64,000 nt of DNA from Micromonospora sp. WMMA1947. GTDB taxonomy: Bacteria; Actinomycetota; Actinomycetes; Mycobacteriales; Micromonosporaceae. Under the pieces are notes generated by a model. The model was not told where the DNA came from and searched no databases. It saw only the letters and a list, made by a program, of their open reading frames with translations. The position numbers were made by a program, and so were the translations under genes. The stretch spans positions 2,418,001 through 2,482,000 of the forward strand of contig NZ_CP114909.1 of assembly GCF_027497355.1 (NCBI RefSeq), in the 5' to 3' direction. Within the stretch, counting starts at the first letter, position 1; every line of letters begins with the position of its first letter. Shown here piece after piece: positions 17,649 to 25,138 of this stretch.

Positions 17649-19045
17649 AACACCTTGCCGGGGTTGAGCAGCCCGGCCGGGTCCAGCGCCGCCTTGATCG
17701 CCTGGTGCACGCGTACGCCCACCGGGCCGATCTCGCGGGCCAGCCAGTCCCGCTTGAGCAGCCCGACGCCGTGCTCCCCGGTGCAGGTGCCGCCCAGGTC
17801 CAGCCCCAGCCGCATGATCTCGTCGAAGGCCCGCCGCCCCCGGGCCAGGCTCGCCGGATCGGCCCGGTCGACCACGATGTTCGGGTGCATGTTGCCGTCG
17901 CCCGCGTGGCCGACCACTCCGATCGGCACCTGGCACGCCTCGGCGATCCGGGCCACCCCGTCGAGCAGCTCCGCCAGCCGGCCGCGCGGCACGGCCACGT
18001 CGTCGATGACCAGGCCGCCGTTGCCACCCGGGAACGTCTCGGCCGCGAACCGCTCCATCGCCGGGTGGGCCAGCCGCCGCGCCTGGAGCAGGGCCGCGGC
18101 CTCGGTCGCGTCGGTCGCCGCGTAGACCTCGTCGGCGCCCGCCGCGGTGCACACCTCGGCCAGCCGGGCCAGGTCGTCGGCGGCCCGGGCGCCGGTGTCC
18201 ACCGCCGCGAGCAGCAGCGCCTCGGCGTCGGTACGCAGACCCATCGGCCGGTACGCCTCGATCGCGCGCAGATGGGTCCGATCCAGCAGTTCCAGCAGGC
18301 TCGGGGTGAGCCCGCGCTCGGCGATCCCGGCCACCGCGCCGCCGGCCGTCGCCACGGTGGGGAAGACCGCTACCAGCGTCAGGGACTCCTCCGGGGCCGG
18401 GCGCAACGCCACGGTCACCTCGGTGATCACGCCGAGCGTGCCCTCCGAGCCCACGAACAGGCGGGTCAGGTCGTACCCGGCGACGCCCTTGGCGGTGCGC
18501 CGCCCGGTGCGCAGCACCTCGCCGGAGGCGAGCACCACCTCCAGGCCCAGTACGTACTCGCTGGTCACGCCGTACTTCACGCAGCACATGCCACCGGCGT
18601 TCGTGGCCACGTTGCCGCCGATCGTGGACGACTCCCAGGAGCCGGGGTCCGGCGGATACCAGAGGCCGTGCTCCCGTACCGCGCGGGCGAGCGCCGCGTT
18701 CACCACGCCCGGCTGCACCACAGCGATCCGGCCGACCGGGTCGATCTCCCGGACCGCGTCCATCGCCACGGTGCTCACCACCACCGCACCGGCGACCGCG
18801 TTCGCCGCGCCGGCCAGCCCGGTCCGTGCGCCCTGCGGCACCACCGGTACGCCGTGCCGCCCGGCCGCCCGGACCACCGCCACCACCTCGTCGGTGTCGC
18901 GGGGACGCACCACCGCCAGCGGGGTGCCGGAGTCGCACAGGTCGGCCTCGTCGCGCTCGTGCCCGGCCAGCAGGTCCGGGTCGGTCAGCACGGCGGCGTC
19001 ACCGAGCGCGGCCCGCAGGTCGTCGAGGAGGGGATGGGCGGCCAT
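17645..19045 (-). CDS. FAD-linked oxidase, glycolate oxidase GlcD / D-lactate dehydrogenase type
   Basis: A 466-aa flavoenzyme. The N-terminal FAD_binding_4 domain has VVRAAGRHGVPVVPQGARTGLAGAA (residues ~60-85) and GIITE-like GSEGTLGVITEVTVAL. The C-terminal FAD-oxidase domain has VVGHAGDGNMHPNIVV and ends TCTGEHGVGLLKRDWL...AALDPAGLLNPGKVF. These are typical of GlcD and D-2-hydroxyacid dehydrogenases; the exact 2-hydroxyacid is not evident. It starts at 19045 with the conserved N-terminus. The next gene is divergent, 33 bp away. Confidence 0.9.
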   Translation of the reverse strand: MAAHPLLDDLRAALGDAAVLTDPDLLAGHERDEADLCDSGTPLAVVRPRDTDEVVAVVRAAGRHGVPVVPQGARTGLAGAANAVAGAVVVSTVAMDAVREIDPVGRIAVVQPGVVNAALARAVREHGLWYPPDPGSWESSTIGGNVATNAGGMCCVKYGVTSEYVLGLEVVLASGEVLRTGRRTAKGVAGYDLTRLFVGSEGTLGVITEVTVALRPAPEESLTLVAVFPTVATAGGAVAGIAERGLTPSLLELLDRTHLRAIEAYRPMGLRTDAEALLLAAVDTGARAADDLARLAEVCTAAGADEVYAATDATEAAALLQARRLAHPAMERFAAETFPGGNGGLVIDDVAVPRGRLAELLDGVARIAEACQVPIGVVGHAGDGNMHPNIVVDRADPASLARGRRAFDEIMRLGLDLGGTCTGEHGVGLLKRDWLAREIGPVGVRVHQAIKAALDPAGLLNPGKVF

Positions 19046-19078
19046 GCCGGGAAGGCTACCGGCGTAGCGTCTGTTGCC

Positions 19079-19411
19079 GTGCTCTACCTGGACCCACCCG
19101 CCGTGCCCTGGCGCGGCCGGCTCTGGTCGCACCTGATCAGCGACGTCTCGTACGCCGAGCTGCACGCGTTCGCCGAGATGCTCGGCGCGCCCCGGCGCGG
19201 CTTCGACCGGGACCACTACGACGTGCCCGCCGAGCGGTTCCGGACGGCGGTCTGGCTCGGCGCTACGGTCGTGCCCTCGCGGGAGATCGTCCGGCTGCTG
19301 CGGGACGCCGGTCTGCGCCGCCCGAAGCACCGCGTCTCAGCCGAGACCGGCCAGCTCCCGGGACAGGTTGGCCCGGGCCGGAGCCTCCCAGCGGGCGTGC
19401 GGCTCGGGTAG
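19079..19411 (+). CDS. DUF4031 domain protein
   Basis: A 110-aa protein starting at GTG 19079. The first ~80 residues match DUF4031: LYLDPPAVPWRGRLWSHLISD, YAELHAFAEMLGAPRRGFDRDHYDVP and REIVRLLRDAGLRRPKH. The family is small and widespread in Actinobacteria and its biochemical role is not established. The last ~25 codons overlap the 3' end of the convergent HD gene by 75 bp; the tail beyond RPKHR may be non-conserved. Confidence 0.78.
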   Translation: MLYLDPPAVPWRGRLWSHLISDVSYAELHAFAEMLGAPRRGFDRDHYDVPAERFRTAVWLGATVVPSREIVRLLRDAGLRRPKHRVSAETGQLPGQVGPGRSLPAGVRLG

Positions 19412-19972
19412 GCGGTAGAGCGCCGGCAGGGCGAGCAGGTGCCGCAGCACCGCGGCCCGCCCGGCACGGAAGTCCGGTTCGGGCACGTGCGCGTACTCGG
19501 CGCGGATCGCGTCGGCGTACCTGTCGTAGCGCTCCGCCGGGGCGGCCAGCACCGACAGGTCCGCGTCGCAGAGCAACGCGCCGTCCGGGTCGTCCGGCCC
19601 GACCACGTGACCGGCGGTGAGCAGCACCAGGCGGCGTACCCCGGTCACCGTCGCGGCCGGGAGCCCGGCGGCGGCCAGCAGCTCGCCGGCCAGGTCGGCG
19701 CTGGCCCGCTCGTTGGCGTCGCCCGCGGCGCGCGGGTCGTAGACCGCGTCGTGGCACCACGCCGCCAGCCGGACCAGGCCGGGGTCGCGGGCCAGACCGG
19801 CGTACGCGTCGACCACGTCGAGCACCGCCCGCAGGTGCGCCTCGTCGTGGTAGCGCCGGTGCGGCTCCCGCCAGCCCGCCAGCAACCGGGCGCCGGCCCG
19901 GTCGACTCCCGCCGGATCGGTCGCGCCCGCCGCCCGCGCCGTCTCCCGCCACCGTGCCGTCAGATCGTCCAC
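19337..19972 (-). CDS. HD-domain metal-dependent phosphohydrolase
   Basis: A 211-aa protein of the predicted metal-dependent hydrolase type. Metal ligands are visible as RRYHDEAHLRAVLD (residues ~39-52), AAWCHDAVYDPR (HD pair, ~70-81), and LLTAGHVVGPDD...LLCDADLSVLAAPAERYDRYADAIRAEY. This arrangement is that of HD-superfamily proteins, whose substrates (nucleotides or phosphate esters) are mostly untested. It overlaps the convergent DUF4031 gene at its 3' end. Confidence 0.88.
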   Translation of the reverse strand: MDDLTARWRETARAAGATDPAGVDRAGARLLAGWREPHRRYHDEAHLRAVLDVVDAYAGLARDPGLVRLAAWCHDAVYDPRAAGDANERASADLAGELLAAAGLPAATVTGVRRLVLLTAGHVVGPDDPDGALLCDADLSVLAAPAERYDRYADAIRAEYAHVPEPDFRAGRAAVLRHLLALPALYRLPEPHARWEAPARANLSRELAGLG

Positions 19973-20041
19973 CGGGTGCAGTCTGCCCCACTCCGGCCCG
20001 GGCGCAGGGATTCAGCCGGGGTGGTACGGGTAGTACCGGCC

Positions 20042-21295
20042 ATGGGCCGGGACGGACGTCTGCAGTTCTTGCGTCGTGGAAAGCTGCGTGACGGGGAGGC
20101 CGACCGTGACGGGCAGCGGATCGCCTCCGCGATGGAGGAGCTGCGGCACCGGGGCAAGGCGACCCTGCACGACCGGCTGCACCGGGTCCGGACCGCGTTC
20201 GGCCTGGCGGTGCAGGCCGGGCTCGCCGCCGGCCTGGCGTACCTGGTCTCGCACCGGCTGCTGAAGAACCCGCAGCCGGTCTTCGCCCCGATCTCCGCTG
20301 TCGGCACGCTGGCCGCCTCGGTGGGGCAGCGGTTCCGCCGCACCGTCGAGCTGATCGCGGGCGTGGCCGTCGGCGTGCTCGTCGGTGACGCGCTCATCTA
20401 CTTCGTCGGCACCGGCGCGTGGCAGCTCGCGCTCGTGGTGACCTCGGCGATCCTGCTGAGCATCTTCGCCGGGGCGAGCGTGGCCATCGTCATCCAGGCG
20501 GCGGCCACGGCGGTGCTGATCGTGACGCTCAGCCCGTCCACCGAGAACCTGGAGTTCCCCCGCTTCATCGACGCGCTCCTCGGCGGCGGCATCGCGCTGC
20601 TGGTCACCGCCGTCCTGCTGCCGCTCAACCCGCTACGGGTGATCAACCGGGCCGCCCGGCCCGCACTCGACCTGCTCGCCGACCAGCTCGACGCGGGCGC
20701 CGAGGCGCTGCGCAACCGGGACCGGGGCGCGGCCCAGCGGGCCCTGTTCCGGCTGCGCGAGAACAAGGAGGAACTGGCCGCGCTCTCCGAGGCGATCGAA
20801 GGTGCCAAGGAGACGAGCACGCTCTCCCCGGCCCGCTGGCACCGGCGCGGCGAGCTGACCCACTACGCCGAGGCCGCCGAACCGATCGACCGGGCCATGC
20901 GCAACAGCGGCACGCTGATCCGCCGCGCCGTCACCATGATCGAGGACGACGAGCCGGTCCCCGAGCCGATGCCGGACGCGGTCGGTCACCTGGCCGAGTC
21001 GGTACGCCTGCTCCGGCAGGAGTTCGCCGCCGGGCAGGAGCCGGAACAGGCCCGGGAACGGTCGCTGCGCGCGGTGAGTGAGGCCGGCCGGGCGTACGCC
21101 GAGGGGGTGGGCTTCTCCGGGAGCGTGGTGATCGCCCAGGTACGGACCACGGCGAGCGACCTGTTGGTGGCCTCCGGGATCGAGCAGGACGAGGCGAACC
21201 GGCTGGTGCGGCAGGCGTTCGGCGAGAACCGTCAGGGCGAACCCGCCGCCCAGAACCCCGCCGCCCACCCACCCACCGCCCCACCCGTCGGCTGA
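20042..21295 (+). CDS. FUSC-type (aromatic acid exporter/DUF939-like) membrane protein
   Basis: A 417-aa protein. Residues ~40-185 hold about six hydrophobic helices in the FUSC_2 pattern (VQAGLAAGLAYLVSHRLL, PQPVFAPISAVGTLAASVGQRFRRTVELIAGVAVGVLVGD, LLSIFAGASVAIVIQAAATAVLIV). The second half is soluble and helical (ARPALDLLADQLDAGAEALR, LRENKEELAALSEAIEGAKE), ending in a Pro-rich tail. FUSC proteins are linked to export of aromatic acids or to stress tolerance; the substrate here is unknown. The ATG at 20042 is chosen; a shorter start at 20132 is possible. Confidence 0.82.
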   Translation: MGRDGRLQFLRRGKLRDGEADRDGQRIASAMEELRHRGKATLHDRLHRVRTAFGLAVQAGLAAGLAYLVSHRLLKNPQPVFAPISAVGTLAASVGQRFRRTVELIAGVAVGVLVGDALIYFVGTGAWQLALVVTSAILLSIFAGASVAIVIQAAATAVLIVTLSPSTENLEFPRFIDALLGGGIALLVTAVLLPLNPLRVINRAARPALDLLADQLDAGAEALRNRDRGAAQRALFRLRENKEELAALSEAIEGAKETSTLSPARWHRRGELTHYAEAAEPIDRAMRNSGTLIRRAVTMIEDDEPVPEPMPDAVGHLAESVRLLRQEFAAGQEPEQARERSLRAVSEAGRAYAEGVGFSGSVVIAQVRTTASDLLVASGIEQDEANRLVRQAFGENRQGEPAAQNPAAHPPTAPPVG

Positions 21296-21331
21296 CCCAC
21301 GCTGTCGCCCCCTTCCGGGCCTCTGTGTGGT

Positions 21332-21386
21332 GATCATGAGGTTGGCTGGCGGGAGAGCGTTCTCCGAGACGGTCAACTTCATGATC
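21332..21386. repeat. Palindromic intergenic element, family GATC-W-TG (copy A)
   Basis: Left arm GATCATGAGGTTG (21332-21344) pairs with right arm CAACTTCATGATC (21374-21386), a 13-bp stem with one G-U. An inner hairpin GGAGA-GCGT-TCTCC lies between. The right flank is GACGGGG. It sits between two convergent genes and may be a two-way terminator. Related copies are at 30290, 52379 and 56949. Confidence 0.8.
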
Positions 21387-21431
21387 GACGGGGCGGGCGG
21401 TGCGGGCGCGGCGAGATTAGGGGGCGGAGGG

Positions 21432-22694
21432 CTAGGGGAGGGTGGTCAGGGCCGCCAGGAGGGTGTCCACCTCGGCCTCTGTGGTGCCCAGGCCCAGGCT
21501 GGCTCGCAGGGCGGTCGGCGGCAGGTCGGTGCGGCCGGTACGGGCGGCGGCCTCGGCCAGCAGGCGCCGGGTCAGCGGGTGGGCGCAGAACAGCCCGTCC
21601 CATACGCCGATCCGGTGCCGGCTCGCCAGGTGGGCGGCCACCTCGGCGGAGTCCCGTCCGGCGACCACGAAGCTGACGATGCCCACCCGGGGTGCTTCGG
21701 GGGAGAACATGCGCAGCTCCACCACGTCCGGCAGCGCGGCCAGCCCGGTACGCAGCCGGGCCAGCAGCGCCTGCTCCCGGGCGTGCAGCGCGTCCCGGTC
21801 GGCCGCGCCGAGGGCCTCGCAGACCGCGGCGAGCGCCACCGCGCCGAGCAGGTTGGGGGTGCCGGCCTCGTGCCGTGCCGGGCCGGTCGTCCAGCGCACG
21901 TCGTGCGTCGCGGCGCCGACGTGGCTGGTGGCGCCGCCGCCGGCCAGGTACGGCGTACCGGCGTCCAGCCAGTCCGCGCGCCCGGCCAGCACGCCCGCGC
22001 CGAACGGGGCGTACAGCTTGTGCCCGGACACTGCCACGTAGTCCACGTCCAGCGCGGTCAGGTCGACCAGTGCGTGCGGGGCGAGCTGCGCGGCGTCGAC
22101 CAGGATGCGGGCGCCGTACCGGTGGGCCACCCGGGCCAGGTCGGCGACCGGCAGGCACTCGCCCGTGACGTTGCCGGCGCCGGTGACCGCGACCAGCACG
22201 GGCAGGCCGGGGCGGGCGTCGCGGGCGAGTTCGCCGAGCGCCGCCGCGAGGGACCGGACCGCGCCGGCCGGGCTGTCCGGCACCGGCAGCCGTACCGAGC
22301 CGCGCGGCCAGGGCAGCAGGTTGGCGTGGTGCTCGCCGCCGAACGTGATCACCGTGGTGCCGGCCGGCAACGCCCGGGCCAGCAGGTTCAGCGCGTCGGT
22401 GGTGTTCCGGGTGAAGATCACATGGTCGTCGGGGCGGGCGCCGAGGAAGTCGCCGACCGTCTGCCGGGCCCACTCGTAGGCCAGCGTGCACCGCCGCGAC
22501 AGCGCGCCCGCGCCGCGATGCACGCTCGCGTACCAGGGAAGAAGCCCAGCCACCGCGTCGGCCGCGGCTCGCGCGCACGGCGCGCTTGCGGCGTGGTCCA
22601 GGTTGATCTCCCCCGGTACGCCGAGCACGCCGAGCGGGTCGGGGCGCACCGGCGCGGGCAGCACGGACAGCGGGGGTACGAGGGTGAGGGTCAT
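21432..22694 (-). CDS. SufS-like cysteine desulfurase / class V aminotransferase
   Basis: A 420-aa PLP enzyme. Seen: LDHAASAP near the N-terminus, TRNTTDALNLLAR, FGGEHHANLLPW (His122/123), ILVDAAQLAPH (Asp200), the PLP lysine in VAVSGHKLYAPFGAG (Lys226), and a cysteine in GLFCAHPLTRRLL (Cys370) at the place of the SufS persulfide Cys. It could release sulfur from cysteine or act on a related amino acid. It is not in a suf operon but alone behind a SAM-IV riboswitch, so a role in sulfur amino acid metabolism is likely (inference). The ATG at 22694 follows a GGGAGG site. Confidence 0.88.
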   Translation of the reverse strand: MTLTLVPPLSVLPAPVRPDPLGVLGVPGEINLDHAASAPCARAAADAVAGLLPWYASVHRGAGALSRRCTLAYEWARQTVGDFLGARPDDHVIFTRNTTDALNLLARALPAGTTVITFGGEHHANLLPWPRGSVRLPVPDSPAGAVRSLAAALGELARDARPGLPVLVAVTGAGNVTGECLPVADLARVAHRYGARILVDAAQLAPHALVDLTALDVDYVAVSGHKLYAPFGAGVLAGRADWLDAGTPYLAGGGATSHVGAATHDVRWTTGPARHEAGTPNLLGAVALAAVCEALGAADRDALHAREQALLARLRTGLAALPDVVELRMFSPEAPRVGIVSFVVAGRDSAEVAAHLASRHRIGVWDGLFCAHPLTRRLLAEAAARTGRTDLPPTALRASLGLGTTEAEVDTLLAALTTLP

Positions 22695-22717
22695 GCCGGA
22701 GCCTCCCGGGTCACAGG

Positions 22718-22744
22718 GGACCCCGGGGTGCCGGGACGGGGTCC
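22718..22744 (-). promoter_or_regulatory. Hairpin in expression platform of the SAM-IV riboswitch
   Basis: GGACCCCG and CGGGGTCC can form an 8-bp hairpin between the aptamer and the ribosome site. It may be part of the switch that exposes or hides the start region. No T-run follows, so control of translation is more likely than termination. Confidence 0.45.
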
Positions 22745-22778
22745 GCGCTTGCCCGGAGCGCGGAGCGGCACCGGGCCC

Positions 22779-22862
22779 GGTCATCACCCGGGGCACCCCA
22801 CCGCGAACCTCGACGAGGGTTGCCGGCCAGCAAGCCGGGGCTTGACGCTGGCGCTCGTGACC
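22779..22862 (-). ncRNA. SAM-IV riboswitch aptamer
   Basis: Read on the minus strand, the element starts GGTCACGAGCGCCAGCGTCA, continues AGCCCCGGCTTGCTGGCCGG, then CAACC, then GCGGTGGGGTGCCCCGGGTG and ends ATGACC. P1 is GGTCA (22862-22858) with TGACC (22783-22779). This matches the SAM-IV class known from Actinomycetales, which shares the SAM-I core but has different outer helices. It controls the downstream desulfurase-like gene. Confidence 0.93.
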
Positions 22863-22927
22863 TGTTCGGGAGCATAACGGCCTCGATGCGACCGGACCAG
22901 TGGGTCGTGGGTGACTACGCTGACCGC

Positions 22928-24355
22928 ATGGCCGACACCCCGCCCGGCGCAGCGCCGCCGCCACCGCACGCGCCGTTCGCCCCGCACGCGGGGGCGCCGA
23001 CGCCCGGGATGCCGCGGCGCCGGATCGGCTGGCGGCGGGTGCTGGTGCTGGCCGGGGTGGTGCTGCTGATCGCGGCCGGGGCGCTGTTCATGGTCTTCAC
23101 GCTGGGCGAGAGCCTGGGCGCGGAGGCGCTGCTGGTGGGCCTGGTCGCGGCGATCCTGCCGGTGCCGGTGCTGGTCGCCTGCTTCCTGTGGCTCGACCGC
23201 TACGAGCCCGAGCCGCTGAAATACCTGATCTTCTGTTTCGCCTGGGGTGCCTTCGTCTCCACCGCGATCTCGCTGCTGGTGAACACGACGGGCGCGCGGC
23301 TGTTCGACGACTGGGGGCTGCCGGCGGCGCTCACCGCGGTGCTCGTCGCCCCGTTCATCGAGGAGCTGACAAAGGCGGCCGGCCCGCTCCTGGTGCTGAT
23401 CTTCCGGCGCCGGGAGTTCTCCGGGATCACCGACGGCCTGGTCTACTGCGGGCTCTCCGCGGTCGGCTTCGCCATGGTCGAGAACATCCTCTACCTGGGC
23501 GGGTACGGCTACCGCACCGGCGTGGAGCAGTACGGTCCGGCGACCGGCGCGCAGCAGGTGATCGCGATCTTCATCGTCCGGATCCTGCTGTTCGGCTTCG
23601 CCCACCCGCTGTTCACCTCGATGACCGGCGTCGGGCTTGGTGTCGCAGCGCGTACCGCCGACCGCCGGGTGCGGGTGCTCGCGCCGCTCGCCGGGCTGCT
23701 GCTGGCGATGATCCTGCACGGCACCTGGAACCTGCTGCCCTCGCTGGCCCAGGCCACCGGACAGACGGTGATCGTGCTGTACGGCTACATCGGCGTGATG
23801 GTGCCGATCTTCTTCGCCATGGTGGGGCTGGCGATCTGGCTGCGCGCCTGGGAGGGCCGGCTCACCGAGCGCACACTGCCCGACTACGTCCGCGCGGGCT
23901 GGCTCACCCCGCCCGAGGTGGCGGCGCTGGGCAGCCTGGGCCGCCGGCACGCAGCGCGTACCTGGGCCCGGCGGGTCGCCGGTGACGGGGGAGTACGCGC
24001 GATGCGCGGCTACCAGTTCGCCGCGACCCGGCTGGCGCTGCTGCGCGACGGCATGCGGCGAGGGCTCGACCGCAAGCCCGCCGAGCGGGAGCGGACGGCA
24101 CGGGAGGAACGGGAGCTGCTGGACGCGATCACCGCGTATCGGTCGTTCTTCGTCGGTCGTGACCCGCAGGCGCCGGTCGGGGTGTGGGACGGTCAGCGCT
24201 ACCACCTGCGGTTCCCGGACGGTTCGCAGCGGCCGGTCGAGGCGCCGGACGACCCGGTGGTGCCGATCCCGGTGGTGCTGGCCCCGCCGCCCGCCTTCCC
24301 GCCGAGCGGCTACGGCCCGGGCGGCTGGCCCGGTCCGGGCGCGCCCTGGCGCTGA
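22928..24355 (+). CDS. PrsW-family intramembrane protease (M82)
   Basis: A 475-aa polytopic protein with a Pro-rich head, about eight helices and a ~120-residue cytoplasmic tail. PrsW family motifs are present: FIEELTK (EE at ~144-145), FAMVENILYLGGYGY (ExxxN), HPLFTSMTGVGLG and LHGTWNLLP (His). PrsW of Bacillus cleaves an anti-sigma factor; the target here is unknown. The ATG at 22928 is 6 bases after a TACGCT -10-like hexamer (22916-22921), so the mRNA may be leaderless. An upstream in-frame ATG at 22886 is less likely. It is divergent from the SAM-IV-controlled gene. Confidence 0.9.
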   Translation: MADTPPGAAPPPPHAPFAPHAGAPTPGMPRRRIGWRRVLVLAGVVLLIAAGALFMVFTLGESLGAEALLVGLVAAILPVPVLVACFLWLDRYEPEPLKYLIFCFAWGAFVSTAISLLVNTTGARLFDDWGLPAALTAVLVAPFIEELTKAAGPLLVLIFRRREFSGITDGLVYCGLSAVGFAMVENILYLGGYGYRTGVEQYGPATGAQQVIAIFIVRILLFGFAHPLFTSMTGVGLGVAARTADRRVRVLAPLAGLLLAMILHGTWNLLPSLAQATGQTVIVLYGYIGVMVPIFFAMVGLAIWLRAWEGRLTERTLPDYVRAGWLTPPEVAALGSLGRRHAARTWARRVAGDGGVRAMRGYQFAATRLALLRDGMRRGLDRKPAERERTAREERELLDAITAYRSFFVGRDPQAPVGVWDGQRYHLRFPDGSQRPVEAPDDPVVPIPVVLAPPPAFPPSGYGPGGWPGPGAPWR

Positions 24356-24373
24356 GAGCAGGTCCGGGGCCGG

Positions 24374-24541
24374 TCAGCTCATCAGACCGGTCAGGAAGTC
24401 GCCGAGACCCTGGGCGATGGCCATCAGCGCGCCGCCGATGCCCTTGAACACCTGCGCCGCCCCGTCCGGCCGGAACGCCATGAAGTAGATCAGGAACGCG
24501 AGGAATCCCCAGGCGAGGATCTTCTTGATCACTACCGGCAT
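24374..24541 (-). CDS. 55-aa small membrane protein
   Basis: A short gene starting at ATG 24541, with a strong GGGAGGGA site 6 bases upstream, ending at TGA 24374-24376. The peptide begins MPVVIKKILAWGFLAFLIYF: basic start, then one transmembrane helix, then FRPDGAAQVFKGIGGALMAI and a second amphipathic or hydrophobic helix AQGLGDFLTGLMS. I believe similar 50-60-aa proteins with a YRPxxAAxVFKxxG motif are widespread in Actinobacteria, with no known function. It is downstream of the GroES-like gene on the same strand. Confidence 0.8.
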   Translation of the reverse strand: MPVVIKKILAWGFLAFLIYFMAFRPDGAAQVFKGIGGALMAIAQGLGDFLTGLMS

Positions 24542-24636
24542 GGTGTCCCTCCCCAGGGCGCGCTGAGGTGCCTGGGCTTCCCGCCGGGCAGCGCCGCAAA
24601 CGGCGCCGCCGGAGAGCTACCGGTGCCGCCGCGCGG

Positions 24637-24984
24637 CTACAGGTAGAGACCGGTGGAACCGGCGGCGGTGCTCTCCACCCGCTCGGCCGCCACGGCGTGC
24701 ACGTCCCGCTCGCGCAGCAGCACGTATGCCCGGCCGTGCAACTCGACCTCGGAGCGGTCGTCCGGGTCGAACAGCACCCGGTCACCGGCCACTATCGCGC
24801 GGACGTTCGGCCCGACGCCGACCGCTGTGGCCCAGGCCAGGCGCTTGCCCACGGCTGCCGTCGCGGGGATCACGATGCCGGCGGTCGAACGGCGTTCCCC
24901 CTCCGCGCCCTCGGTACGCACCAGCACGCGGTCGTGCAGCAGGCGGATCGGCAGCCCGGCGTCGAGACTCTGGTCGGCGGTCAC
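24637..24984 (-). CDS. GroES-like (Cpn10 family) protein
   Basis: A 115-aa protein with the Cpn10 fold: PIRLLHDRVLVRTE, a loop ending in the conserved STAGIVIPATA, VGVGPNV, VAGDRVLFDPDDRSEVELHGRAYVLLRERDVHAV. It is about 15 residues longer than GroES at the C-terminus. The body diverges from canonical GroES and it is not beside a groEL, so it may be a specialised co-chaperonin or have another role. The start at 24984 gives MTADQSLDAGLPIRLL. It is divergent from the AI-2E family exporter. Confidence 0.85.
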   Translation of the reverse strand: MTADQSLDAGLPIRLLHDRVLVRTEGAEGERRSTAGIVIPATAAVGKRLAWATAVGVGPNVRAIVAGDRVLFDPDDRSEVELHGRAYVLLRERDVHAVAAERVESTAAGSTGLYL

Positions 24985-25138
24985 GCGAAGACGCTACCGC
25001 GTGGCCGACTGTCGATCCCGGCGTGGTTGGCGCGAGTGCCGGGCGGGCAATGTGTGGCCGAGTCGCCCTAGGGTGGGGCGTACGGACGTATCCTGTGCCC
25101 CCTGCGACCTGATGGGGCCGACTTTGCCGGAGGTGCGC

